Source: Macrococcoides equi
GTDB taxonomy: Bacteria > Bacillota > Bacilli > Staphylococcales > Staphylococcaceae
Length of the DNA: 64,000 bases
Direction: 5' to 3' (one strand)
NCBI RefSeq assembly: GCF_047425865.1
Contig: NZ_CP179735.1
How positions within the stretch are numbered: position 1 is the stretch's first letter; the number at the start of each line of letters is the position of its first letter. Both the position numbers and the translations under genes were made by a program. Of the stretch, positions 17,000 to 25,200 are shown in pieces. The notes beneath the pieces are model-generated. The model saw only the letters and a list, made by a program, of their open reading frames with translations, did no database searches and was not told where the DNA came from.

Positions 17000-17518
17000 T
17001 TGAATAAAAAGCATGATCTTGATTTTAAATTAAAACTAATCAAAGAATATAAAGAAGGAAATATTGGTTATGATTCATTAAGTAACAAATATGATATCAA
17101 TCCTTCACAACTAAAAACATGGACTTACCAATTTGATACCTTCGGTATTGACGGCCTTATATCCAGTATGACCAGAAAGAAATATTCAACAGATGAAAAA
17201 TTAAGAATCATTCAGTATAGAGTTGCTAATCAACTTTCATATAAAGAAACTGCTAGAATCTTTGAGATTACTAATCCTACTTTAATAGCTCAGTGGCAGA
17301 TGAAATACAATCAATATGGTATCCTAGGTTTAGAATCAAAACCGAAGGGTCGTGCGTCTAAAACTATGAAAAACAAAAAGGTTGATAACACTAGTTTAAA
17401 CGAAAGTGAACGACAAGAATTAATACGCTTACGTGAGGAAAACAGAAGATTAGAAATCGCAATTGCTCTCGAAAAAAAGTTACAATCCTTAGCTCGAAAA
17501 AATCAAACAAAGAAATAG
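17000..17518 (+). CDS. IS3-family transposase OrfA (helix-turn-helix subunit)
   Basis: 172 residues with two helix-turn-helix modules (about residues 3-50 and 57-105; DYDSLSNKYDINPSQLKTW-like and SYKETARIFEITNPTLIAQW) and a C-terminal leucine-rich coiled coil (LREENRRLEIAIALEKKLQ). The TTG at 17000 has AGGGG at the right distance; a GTG at 16991 is in frame but overlaps that ribosome site. The ribosome site lies in the 3' arm of the left-end hairpin. A -1 shift at 17473-17479 would fuse it to OrfB. Confidence 0.88.
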   Translation: MNKKHDLDFKLKLIKEYKEGNIGYDSLSNKYDINPSQLKTWTYQFDTFGIDGLISSMTRKKYSTDEKLRIIQYRVANQLSYKETARIFEITNPTLIAQWQMKYNQYGILGLESKPKGRASKTMKNKKVDNTSLNESERQELIRLREENRRLEIAIALEKKLQSLARKNQTKK

Positions 17519-17583
17519 TAGCTGCTATTATCGAGTTAAGGAATGAATCTAACTACAAGTTAAAAGAAATATTATCAGTAGCT

Positions 17584-18393
17584 ATGATAGCGAAAAGTGT
17601 ATACCATTATTGGAAATTACGACTTAGTGTCACTAAACATAAAGACAATTATTTAATTACTTTGATTAAAGAAATCATTAATAAACATAAAAATAGGATA
17701 GGTTATCGTACAGTAACCGACGAACTAAGAGAGTTAGGTTTTGTAGTTAACCATAAAAAAGTTCTTAGAATAATGAGAGAAAATAATTTACTTTGTACAA
17801 AGTTTAAGCATAGAAATAGAACATATAAGTCGTACAAAGGGAAAGTTGGCAAAACAGCTAAGAATAAATTGAATCGTAGATTCGTAACTAATCGCCCATA
17901 TCAAAAATTACTTACTGATGTAACACAATTCAACATTAAAAATGGAACTAAGCTATATCTGTCAACAATTTTTGATGTATGTTCGAAAGAGATTATTTCT
18001 TATTCAATTAGTAAGCGTCCAACATTGGAATTCGTTATGGAATCATTGTTAAAAGCAATTAGTGTAATTCCAGACCTTCCCTATAGAACTACAATCCATT
18101 CCGATCAAGGGTGGCAATATCAGCATAAATCTTGGGTACAAACTTTGAAAAAGAATAGAATTATTCAAAGCATGTCTAGAAAAGGTAATTGTCTTGATAA
18201 TTCTCCGATGGAGAATTTCTTTGGTATTTTAAAACAAGAAATGTTTTATGGAGAAACATTTGATTCTTATGATGAACTAGAAGAGGAGATTATTGACTAT
18301 ATGGAGTATTATAATTTAGTCAGAAAGAAAAGAAAATTAAAAAGCAAGACTCCTGTAGAATACAGAAATCTTGTTTTAATGAAAGTAGCTTAA
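17584..18393 (+). CDS. IS3-family transposase OrfB (DDE integrase domain)
   Basis: The catalytic part: an HTH_21-like region, then an rve/DDE domain with D (LLTDVTQF), D (HSDQGWQY) and E (NSPMENFFG) in normal spacing. The first ATG in frame is 17584, but the frame is open back through the slippery site at 17473-17479 (protein reads KVTILSSKKSNKEIVAAIIELRN before it). It is therefore probably made as an OrfAB fusion by programmed -1 frameshifting rather than from its own start. Confidence 0.9.
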   Translation: MIAKSVYHYWKLRLSVTKHKDNYLITLIKEIINKHKNRIGYRTVTDELRELGFVVNHKKVLRIMRENNLLCTKFKHRNRTYKSYKGKVGKTAKNKLNRRFVTNRPYQKLLTDVTQFNIKNGTKLYLSTIFDVCSKEIISYSISKRPTLEFVMESLLKAISVIPDLPYRTTIHSDQGWQYQHKSWVQTLKKNRIIQSMSRKGNCLDNSPMENFFGILKQEMFYGETFDSYDELEEEIIDYMEYYNLVRKKRKLKSKTPVEYRNLVLMKVA

Positions 18394-18441
18394 TAAAAAG
18401 TTCAACTTTTTGGGTTCACTACATAGATTGAGACGATTTTT

Positions 18442-18903
18442 TTAAAATCCTAAAATAGCTTTTATAACTGAAGTCGTTTCTCCACCATGATAAAAAACAT
18501 AAAGCAATAAATATACTGAAACACCTGTAATAGCTGTAAAAAACCAAATCACTGATGTAATTGGACCAAGTTTACGATGAATATTTAATTTATCTTTCAT
18601 ACCTGTATATAAATTAATGATCCCCATAACTCCACCAATCGTTGCTAATGTAATATGAAAGATTAAAAAGATAGTATAGTAAATTTTAATATTATCAGGT
18701 CCACCAAAAGAAGTATTTCCAATAAAGATTGTTCTAGATGCGTAAATAATAAAGAATATTGTTGCTGCAACCCCTGCAGCCATCATTACTTTTTTATGTG
18801 CTTCAATATTTCCTCTAGCGATTAAATACCATCCTATAGCGACTAATATCGCACTAATTACGATGAATGACGTACTGATTGTTGGTAAGATTGGTAAATT
18901 CAT
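18442..18903 (-). CDS. ctaM: DUF420 family protein, CtaM-like terminal oxidase assembly factor
   Basis: 153-residue protein with four predicted membrane helices (about 8-30, 40-60, 75-100, 115-140) and conserved His residues (H36, H84, H110), typical of DUF420. In S. aureus the family member CtaM is needed for function of the haem A-containing oxidase and lies beside ctaB. Here it follows ctaG by 9 bases. The stop codon lies within the T run of the split terminator. Confidence 0.8.
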   Translation of the reverse strand: MNLPILPTISTSFIVISAILVAIGWYLIARGNIEAHKKVMMAAGVAATIFFIIYASRTIFIGNTSFGGPDNIKIYYTIFLIFHITLATIGGVMGIINLYTGMKDKLNIHRKLGPITSVIWFFTAITGVSVYLLLYVFYHGGETTSVIKAILGF

Positions 18904-18912
18904 ATTGTCCCC

Positions 18913-19866
18913 CTATTCAAATTCTTTAAAATAAGCATTTTGTCTATTTCTTTCCTCTAAACTTAGTCGTGTTACTTCATCCGGATCAATTCGTTCAGAA
19001 CGAGACCAATTTACAAAAATATAATAGAACATGAATCCAAAGAAGATTTCTTGTAATACCTTCATAATTACACCACCCGTTTGCTGATCATCTTTTGGCG
19101 TCATATTCGTAAAATACTGCGGTCCGCTTATTCCAGAATTCGCAAACACATCATTTAATGTTCCAGTCGGCACACAAAGCTGCATCGCACTCATCCATGC
19201 TTTTGGATCAGTATATGTTTTATACATTGGATGCTGTGCAAATATAATTAACCCACATGAAGGTGTTAAAAGTACCCCAATAGCAAAAATATATCCTAAT
19301 TTCATCAAACCAGATAACTGTTTTTTTGACTCATCTTTTTGATTAAAAATTGGATACCACATCGTAAATGAAGTTAATGTTAATAAAATTGTATATAGAG
19401 AATGTGGTGTGGCATTCTGTTTTAGAAAATCTAGCACAATGGGTAGATGATATAATGAAAAGAATGCATTAAATGTCACTAGTGCAATAATCGGTCGCGT
19501 CATAAAATTGAAAGCAGGTTTTATAAATGGTTGTTCTATACAGTAATCTATTAAATAATTAGGTATAGCAAAATACAGTAATGGTACCATTAAAAGAAAT
19601 AAAATAGCCATCTGAAGCATGTGGAAACTAAATATAATATGGCTTAATAAATCAATTGGAGAACCTTTCATGATATAAAGTAATATCATTAAGAAAACAA
19701 AAAGGATACCTTCCGATTTTTTTAATGGTCTACTTCCAGGTATATCTTTATACCACTTCACAGTAATTAAAAAATAAACCACTATAGCAAAAATAATAGC
19801 AACTAAAAAGAACGGACTCCAGTTGGCCAAAAATCCAAAAATCGAGATAGAACGAATGCTACCCAT
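18913..19866 (-). CDS. ctaG: Cytochrome c oxidase assembly factor CtaG (caa3 type)
   Basis: 317-residue polytopic membrane protein of the CtaG_caa3 family, needed for caa3 oxidase assembly, probably by copper delivery. About seven hydrophobic helices; FSFHMLQMAILFL and LYHLP His residues and LTPSCGLIIFAQHPMY are visible. The frame is open to 19959, but the start at 19866 (MGSIRSISIFGFL) follows GGAGTGATATTT and gives the normal length. Separated from ctaF by a strong terminator, so it may be transcribed less or from its own promoter. Confidence 0.88.
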   Translation of the reverse strand: MGSIRSISIFGFLANWSPFFLVAIIFAIVVYFLITVKWYKDIPGSRPLKKSEGILFVFLMILLYIMKGSPIDLLSHIIFSFHMLQMAILFLLMVPLLYFAIPNYLIDYCIEQPFIKPAFNFMTRPIIALVTFNAFFSLYHLPIVLDFLKQNATPHSLYTILLTLTSFTMWYPIFNQKDESKKQLSGLMKLGYIFAIGVLLTPSCGLIIFAQHPMYKTYTDPKAWMSAMQLCVPTGTLNDVFANSGISGPQYFTNMTPKDDQQTGGVIMKVLQEIFFGFMFYYIFVNWSRSERIDPDEVTRLSLEERNRQNAYFKEFE

Positions 19867-19962
19867 AAATATCACTCCATAAAATATACTCTCATTATTA
19901 TAACGTAAATAAAGGCAATAAAGTGAAAAAAATTTATCAATTTCTTGACGAATCATCAAACT

Positions 19963-20003
19963 AAAAATCCCTAAAAATCATTCAATGATTTTTAGGGATT
20001 TTT
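19963..20003 (-). terminator. Strong terminator between ctaF and ctaG
   Basis: Nearly perfect palindrome with 20-base arms (AAAAATCCCTAAAAATCATT, 19963-19982, and its complement at 19984-20003), ending in a T run on either strand. A second small stem (ACTGAA/TTCAGT at 20011-20027) lies between it and ctaF. Confidence 0.8.
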
Positions 20004-20033
20004 GAATATTACTGAATCAAGTTTCAGTAACAA

Positions 20034-20387
20034 TTATTTCATTAATGGTTCACCTAACCAAGTAATATATAATGCCATAACAATGAATGTACCTGCAATA
20101 AATAATCCAGATAACATCATTAATTTAGCAGCGCCATGACCAGGGTGTTTCATGTGCATGAAGTAATAGAATTGTAAAATAACTTGAATTAAAGCCATTA
20201 ATAACACTGCTGGAATAACGAAATCTTTACTTAATCCTGCTGCAACCATTGCAAACGCGATAAATGTTAAGAAAATCATTACAGCAAATGTTGTCACTTG
20301 CATTCTCATTTCTTCAGTACGTGTTCTTTTTTCATAGTTGTAACGTTCCTGATTAAACTTTAAGTTGTGTTTAGTTTCGTTTGACAT
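20034..20387 (-). CDS. ctaF: Cytochrome caa3 oxidase subunit IV (IVB)
   Basis: 117 residues, three membrane helices (about 33-55, 58-80, 90-112) with the family segment QVILQFYYFMHMKHPGHG. The start at 20387 overlaps the ctaE stop by one base (TAATG), so it is translationally coupled; the frame is open further upstream inside ctaE but that part is not conserved. Small accessory subunit of the caa3 complex. Confidence 0.9.
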   Translation of the reverse strand: MSNETKHNLKFNQERYNYEKRTRTEEMRMQVTTFAVMIFLTFIAFAMVAAGLSKDFVIPAVLLMALIQVILQFYYFMHMKHPGHGAAKLMMLSGLFIAGTFIVMALYITWLGEPLMK

Positions 20388-21016
20388 TATCCTAACACCC
20401 CTAACAAGTAAACTACTGTGAAGATGAATACCCAAACGACATCAATGAAATGCCAGTATAAAGCAGCCGTATTAAACTTCGCAGCGTTATATACACTTAA
20501 ACCACGTTTCATGTTACGTACGATTAAAAGTATAATCCATGTTAAACCGATAATCACGTGGAATCCATGTGTTCCTACTAAGAAGTAGAATGCTGAACCG
20601 AATGCACTTGATCTGAATGTATGACCTTGGTGTACATATTCAACGAACTCATAAATTTCAAGGCCTAAGAATCCTAAACCTAAAACAACCGTTACGATAA
20701 ACCATGTAATCATTTTACCGAAATCATAGTTTTTCATGTGATACAATGCATAAACACTTGTTAATGAAGAAGTTAATAATAACATTGTCATAACAAATGC
20801 TAATGGTAAATGGAATAAGTCTTTCGCTAATAAATGATCCTCACTAGGAACATGATCTTTAAGTGCTAAGTAAGTAGCGAATAAAGATGCGAATAATGCT
20901 GTTTCTCCACCAAGGAAAACCCAGAATCCTAATAACTTATTTTTACCTTCCATAGAAGCTGTTTCAGGATGACTTGGCCATCTTTCAATGGTCATTTTTT
21001 CTTCGTGATGTGCCAT
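20387..21016 (-). CDS. ctaE: Cytochrome caa3 oxidase subunit III
   Basis: 209 residues with five membrane helices as expected for the short Gram-positive subunit III. Typical segments: KLLGFWVFLGGETALFASLFATYLAL, the glutamate-containing GLEIYEFVEY, GTHGFHVIIGL and YWHFIDVVWVFIF. It overlaps ctaD by one base (TAATG). Confidence 0.95.
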   Translation of the reverse strand: MAHHEEKMTIERWPSHPETASMEGKNKLLGFWVFLGGETALFASLFATYLALKDHVPSEDHLLAKDLFHLPLAFVMTMLLLTSSLTSVYALYHMKNYDFGKMITWFIVTVVLGLGFLGLEIYEFVEYVHQGHTFRSSAFGSAFYFLVGTHGFHVIIGLTWIILLIVRNMKRGLSVYNAAKFNTAALYWHFIDVVWVFIFTVVYLLGVLG

Positions 21017-22908
21017 TATTTAACACCTCTTTCGTACTCAATTAACTCATCTTTAGTAATATGGTAACCTAAATCATCTTTAAGTGAACGTGCAATCATA
21101 GCACCTGCAGTAATCGCTAATCCTAATCCTAAAACGAATGGTGCCCATGGTTGCGCTGGTAAATCTTTTACTGCATCTAATGCCCATTTTTGACCATCAG
21201 CTAAGTATAATGCGCCGAATGCTGCAACGAATAAACCTAATGACTGTATAAATGGAAGTATAGAATTATTAGGCATATGGATATCACCTAAAGATTCAGC
21301 AGGTAAAATTTGACCGTTACCTTGTTTTTTCTCTAAATCGAATGCATCTAATCCACGTACAAGAGGCGTTTGTGCAAAGTTATAGAAAGGTACAGGCTGA
21401 GGTAATGACCATTCTAATGTACGTCCGTCACCCCATGCATCGCGACCAACACGTGGCGCTTTTGCTAATGTAATAACTACGTTGATTAAAGTAAAGATAA
21501 CTGCAACAGCCATCGTTAACGCACCAATTGTAGACACTAAGTTAAATGTATCGTAACCTTGTCCTGGCAAATAAGTGAATACACGTCTAGGCATTCCCCA
21601 TAATCCTAAGAAATGTTGTACTAAGAATGTTAAGTGGAAACCAATAACGAATAATACGAATGCAATTTTTCCTAATTTTTCGCTTAAAATCTTACCAAAC
21701 ATTAATGGGAAGTAGAAATGGAATCCTGCAAGTAAAGCAAATACTACCCCACCAACGATAACGTAGTGGAAATGCGCTACGATAAAGTAAGAATCATGAT
21801 ATTGATAGTCAGCTGGAGCTGAAGCCTGCATAACACCTGTTACCCCACCCATAACAAATGATGGGATAAATGCTAATGCATAAAGCATCGGTGTAGTAAA
21901 TTCAATACTACCACCCCAGATTGTAAGTAACCAGTTAAAGATCTTAACCCCGGTCGGTACTGCAATTGCCATCGTTGCAACTGCGAAGATAGCGTTAGCA
22001 GTTGGACCCATACCTACTGTAAACATATGGTGAGCCCAAACCATGAATCCTAAGAAACCGATTAATACAGTCGCAAATACCATTGCTGAATAACCGAATA
22101 AACGCTTTCTTGAGAATGTAGAGAAAATCTCAGAGAAAATACCGAATGCTGGTAATACTAAGATATAAACTTCCGGGTGACCGAAAATCCAGAATAAATG
22201 TTCCCAAATAATTGTGTTACCACCTTGTGATACTACGAAGAAACCAGTACCGAACATTCTATCGAAAATAAGTAAGAATAAACCGATAGTAAGTGGTGGG
22301 AATGCGAATACGATTAATACACTCGCAACAAATGTAGTCCATGTAAATAATGGCATACGCATATATGTCATACCAGGTGCACGCATATTCATAATCGTTA
22401 CGATAAAGTTAATACCAGCGATTAAAGTACCAGCACCCGAAATTTGTAAACCTAAAGCATAAAAGTCAATACCATGACCAGGTGATGCTAAAGATAATGA
22501 TGCATAAGAAGTCCAACCTGCATCAGGCGCGCCACCTAAGATCCAAGATAAGTTTAAGAAAATTCCACCAAAGAAGAATAACCAGAAACCTAAAGCATTT
22601 AAGAACGGGAATGCAACGTCACGAGCACCAATTTGTAATGGTACAGCAGCATTCATAAATGCAAATAACAATGGCATTGCTGCTAAGAAAATCATTGTAG
22701 TACCGTGCATTGTAATGATTTGGTTGAATAAACCTGCTGAAACGAAATCATTTTCAGGAACAGCAAGCTGAATACGAATAAACATCGCTTCAATACCACC
22801 CATGGCGAAGAATAATCCACCCATGATAAGATATAAAATTGCAATCTTTTTATGGTCAACAGTTGTTAAATATTCCATAATTAAACCACGTTTTTTTTGT
22901 GTAGCCAA
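21016..22908 (-). CDS. ctaD: Cytochrome caa3 oxidase subunit I
   Basis: 630-residue catalytic subunit with haem a and the haem a3-CuB centre; reduces O2 using cytochrome c electrons and pumps protons. Ligands visible: H68 (ITMHGTTM) and H381 for haem a, H379 for haem a3 (VAHFHYVIVGG), H244 with crosslinked Y248 (GHPEVY) and H293-H294 for CuB. The C-terminal extension of extra helices (about 555-615) is typical of the caa3 type in Bacillus. Confidence 0.97.
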   Translation of the reverse strand: MATQKKRGLIMEYLTTVDHKKIAILYLIMGGLFFAMGGIEAMFIRIQLAVPENDFVSAGLFNQIITMHGTTMIFLAAMPLLFAFMNAAVPLQIGARDVAFPFLNALGFWLFFFGGIFLNLSWILGGAPDAGWTSYASLSLASPGHGIDFYALGLQISGAGTLIAGINFIVTIMNMRAPGMTYMRMPLFTWTTFVASVLIVFAFPPLTIGLFLLIFDRMFGTGFFVVSQGGNTIIWEHLFWIFGHPEVYILVLPAFGIFSEIFSTFSRKRLFGYSAMVFATVLIGFLGFMVWAHHMFTVGMGPTANAIFAVATMAIAVPTGVKIFNWLLTIWGGSIEFTTPMLYALAFIPSFVMGGVTGVMQASAPADYQYHDSYFIVAHFHYVIVGGVVFALLAGFHFYFPLMFGKILSEKLGKIAFVLFVIGFHLTFLVQHFLGLWGMPRRVFTYLPGQGYDTFNLVSTIGALTMAVAVIFTLINVVITLAKAPRVGRDAWGDGRTLEWSLPQPVPFYNFAQTPLVRGLDAFDLEKKQGNGQILPAESLGDIHMPNNSILPFIQSLGLFVAAFGALYLADGQKWALDAVKDLPAQPWAPFVLGLGLAITAGAMIARSLKDDLGYHITKDELIEYERGVK

Positions 22909-22930
22909 TTGTGTAACCTCCCTTTATTTA

Positions 22931-23992
22931 TTACTCTTCAACTTTACGTTCCATTAAGTATTTCGCTAAAGCATCGATATCTGAATCACTTACTTTATAA
23001 GCACCAGTCATTTTATTACCTGGCTTAACTGATTCAGGATCTTTAATCCATTTTTTAAGATTTTCTTCATTATGTTCTAAAACACCAGCAACTCTGTTAC
23101 GGTCACCAAATGTAGTTAAGTTAGGTCCTTTTGCTCCTTTACCAGTTGGTGTTACCGCATGACAACCTTGACAAGATTGTTTGAAGACTTTTTCACCTTC
23201 TTTAGCGTCAGTAGTTGCGACTGGTTTCTTGATGTCCTGCATAGATTTAACCCAAGATTTAAAATCATCTTTAGACATAGTTTTAACTTTGAAATCCATT
23301 AAAGCGTGAGAAGGTCCACATAACTCAGCACACTTACCATAGAACATATTTTTAGCATCTTTAGCTTTTTTACCATCAAATACTAAATAGAACTTATTAA
23401 TATTTTCAACGTTTGTATCCATTTTACCACCCACTGCTGGGATCCAGAATGAGTGTTTAACGTCAGCTGAATGTAATTTAAAGTAAACTTTCGTATCAGT
23501 AGGAACTACAAGCTCTTGACTTGTTACAATCTTTTGGTTTGGATATTCAAATTCCCACCAGTAAAGGTTGGCAGTTACATCAACTACAAGTTCTTTATTC
23601 TTACCTTTAGCATCAACTTTATCAATCGCTTTAGTATCAGCTAATTTAAATGTAAGCATTACAGTTGGAATTGCTAAAATTATTAACAATAGAATAGGAA
23701 TTGTTGTCCAGATAATCTCTAATTTATGATTACCGTGTACATCCTTAGGTACAAAATTCTCTCCAACTTTACCACGTCTGAATTTTACAACTGCTAAAAC
23801 GAAAATAACAACAACTACAGCAATAACAAAAAGCATGATGTAAACTGCTAACATCATTAAGTTGAATTGATCTTTTGCAACTTCCCCAGCTGGACGTAAA
23901 GCTGAAAGGTAAGGTTTACCACAACCAGCTAACGTCATTACTAATAATGAAATTAAGCCCATCAACTTTACATTCTTAAAATTGTTCTTCAT
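22931..23992 (-). CDS. ctaC: Cytochrome caa3 oxidase subunit II with fused cytochrome c
   Basis: 353-residue lipoprotein: signal with lipobox LAGC (C24), two membrane helices (about 44-70 and 92-116), a cupredoxin domain with the CuA ligands H180, C221, C225, H229 and M232 (CAELCGPSH), and a C-terminal cytochrome c domain with CQGCH (274-278) and probable axial M328. The fused cytochrome identifies the complex as caa3 (cytochrome c oxidase), not the aa3 quinol oxidase of staphylococci, consistent with an oxidase-positive organism. Confidence 0.97.
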   Translation of the reverse strand: MKNNFKNVKLMGLISLLVMTLAGCGKPYLSALRPAGEVAKDQFNLMMLAVYIMLFVIAVVVVIFVLAVVKFRRGKVGENFVPKDVHGNHKLEIIWTTIPILLLIILAIPTVMLTFKLADTKAIDKVDAKGKNKELVVDVTANLYWWEFEYPNQKIVTSQELVVPTDTKVYFKLHSADVKHSFWIPAVGGKMDTNVENINKFYLVFDGKKAKDAKNMFYGKCAELCGPSHALMDFKVKTMSKDDFKSWVKSMQDIKKPVATTDAKEGEKVFKQSCQGCHAVTPTGKGAKGPNLTTFGDRNRVAGVLEHNEENLKKWIKDPESVKPGNKMTGAYKVSDSDIDALAKYLMERKVEE

Positions 23993-24023
23993 TAAATTCT
24001 AACCCCTCTTTCACCATTCATAA

Positions 24024-24947
24024 TCAAATCATTTGAATTAATGTAACTACTACTATCATAACAAAAAATATCATCAAATAGTTTAAAGAATAGATAAACA
24101 TCGACATTGCCCATTTATTCTCTTTCACATTTGATTTAAATCCAGAAACGGCAAGCAATAACCATCCAAGATTTAATATTGTTGCAAGCACTATAAAGAT
24201 AGTTCCAAGCTCACCCATCAAAAATGGTGTCGGTAAGAGTAAGGCAACCCAGAAAAGCATACCTAATCTTGTTCTGGCAAAACCTTTAACAGATGGAAGC
24301 ATTGGTATTCCTGCCATAGCATATTCATCTTTACGTTTAATGGCAAGTGCATAAAAATGTGCAGGCTGCCATGCAAACATAATGAAAAATAACATCCATG
24401 CAATCTTAGAAAGATTCGGATCAATTGCAGCCCAACCAACAAGCGGCGGAACTGCACCTGGAAAACTACCTATTATAGTATTTGACACTAAATGACGTTT
24501 AGACCAAACAGAATACAATACCACGTAGCCAAATATACCAAGAAAACCGATGATGCCTGTTTCAATATTAATCATAAATAATAATACTTCACCAATTAAC
24601 ATTAAAAGTACACTTAATTTGAAAATATCCTGTGAACCGATTTTACCTGTTACACTTGGTCTGCTTTGTTTACTTGGCATAATACGGTCAATATCCTGGT
24701 CGTAAAAGTTATTTAATGCACAACTTCCTGCCATAATAAATGTAGAGCCGATCAGCATCGTTAAAAGTTCAGGAATGCTACTTAAAAATGAACGCTGTGT
24801 CATCATAATCGCAATAAAAGCTCCGGCAAATGTCGGTATCAAATTTCCTTGAACAAGACCAAGTTTGATTACTGCTTTAACATCCTTAAATGTCAAACGC
24901 GACTCATCTGCTGAAATATCGCTTTTTAATACTTGTTCATTTTGCAT
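24024..24947 (-). CDS. ctaB: Protohaem IX farnesyltransferase (haem O synthase)
   Basis: UbiA-family membrane prenyltransferase converting haem B to haem O. 307 residues, about nine helices, with the first Asp-rich motif NNFYDQDIDRIM and the second region KRKDEYAMAGIPMLP. The start at 24947 (MQNEQ) sits 6 bases after AAGGAGG; a GTG two codons earlier overlaps that site. First gene of the ctaBCDEF run, divergent from ctaA. Confidence 0.95.
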   Translation of the reverse strand: MQNEQVLKSDISADESRLTFKDVKAVIKLGLVQGNLIPTFAGAFIAIMMTQRSFLSSIPELLTMLIGSTFIMAGSCALNNFYDQDIDRIMPSKQSRPSVTGKIGSQDIFKLSVLLMLIGEVLLFMINIETGIIGFLGIFGYVVLYSVWSKRHLVSNTIIGSFPGAVPPLVGWAAIDPNLSKIAWMLFFIMFAWQPAHFYALAIKRKDEYAMAGIPMLPSVKGFARTRLGMLFWVALLLPTPFLMGELGTIFIVLATILNLGWLLLAVSGFKSNVKENKWAMSMFIYSLNYLMIFFVMIVVVTLIQMI

Positions 24948-24953
24948 TTTCAC

Positions 24954-25200
24954 CCTCCTTTAACAATACTAACGCATATAATAACAATAATATATGAAAA
25001 CTGTCACATTTTCTATACATTTTCGAAATTAAATTGTGACATTTTTCTTTTTCGTGAAACATCAAATATTTCACGAATGTGACACATTTACAACCAGCAT
25101 AGATTGTTATACTATAACTTAAGTATATACTGAAGTCGCAATGTAATAAAGATTACATTTACACTTTACGTGGATAATGAAATTTTAGAGGTGAAGGTAT
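24954..25200. promoter_or_regulatory. Divergent ctaB/ctaA control region with TGTGACA-like repeats
   Basis: 247 bases without a gene. It holds TGTCAC (25002-25007), TGTGACA (25035-25041), an inverted pair TCGTGAAA/TTTCACGA (25052-25059 and 25069-25076) and TGTGACA (25078-25084). A plausible ctaA promoter is TTGTTA (25104-25109), 16 bases, TATACT (25126-25131). For ctaB, GTGACA and TATTAT with an 18-base spacer on the minus strand would overlap the first repeat. Similar TTGTGA motifs occur upstream of cydA; a ResD/SrrA-type or related respiratory regulator is a reasonable inference. Confidence 0.45.

Larger units (their letters stand above)
16947..18423 (+). mobile_element. IS3-family (IS150-type) insertion sequence, apparently intact
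   Basis: 1477 bp. The ends are TG...CA with 24-bp imperfect inverted repeats (left TGAAGTGCACCCC..., right end complement TGTAGTGAACCCA...; 20 of 24 match, both ending AAAGTTGAAC). A 5-bp direct repeat TAGAT flanks it (16942-16946 and 18424-18428). It carries orfA and orfB in different frames with an A6G slippery site. The left end contains a 16-bp hairpin. Complete ends, duplication and open frames suggest a recent insertion. Confidence 0.93.
16928..18443. terminator. Bidirectional terminator split by an insertion sequence
   Basis: Left arm AAAAAATCGTCTC (16928-16940) and right arm GAGACGATTTTTT (18430-18442) are exact complements. With the element and one TAGAT copy removed they form a 13-bp stem with the loop TTAGATT, flanked by A and T runs: a standard convergent-gene terminator between the YtvI-like gene and ctaM. 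The arms are now about 1.5 kb apart, so it should no longer fold efficiently. Confidence 0.8.

Noticed and set aside
25052..25076. Inverted pair TCGTGAAA/TTTCACGA upstream of ctaA as a Rex operator
   Set aside because: Rex sites have TTGTGAA and TTCACAA about 6 bases apart. Here the halves are further apart and carry CG instead of TG, so I only list it among the repeats.
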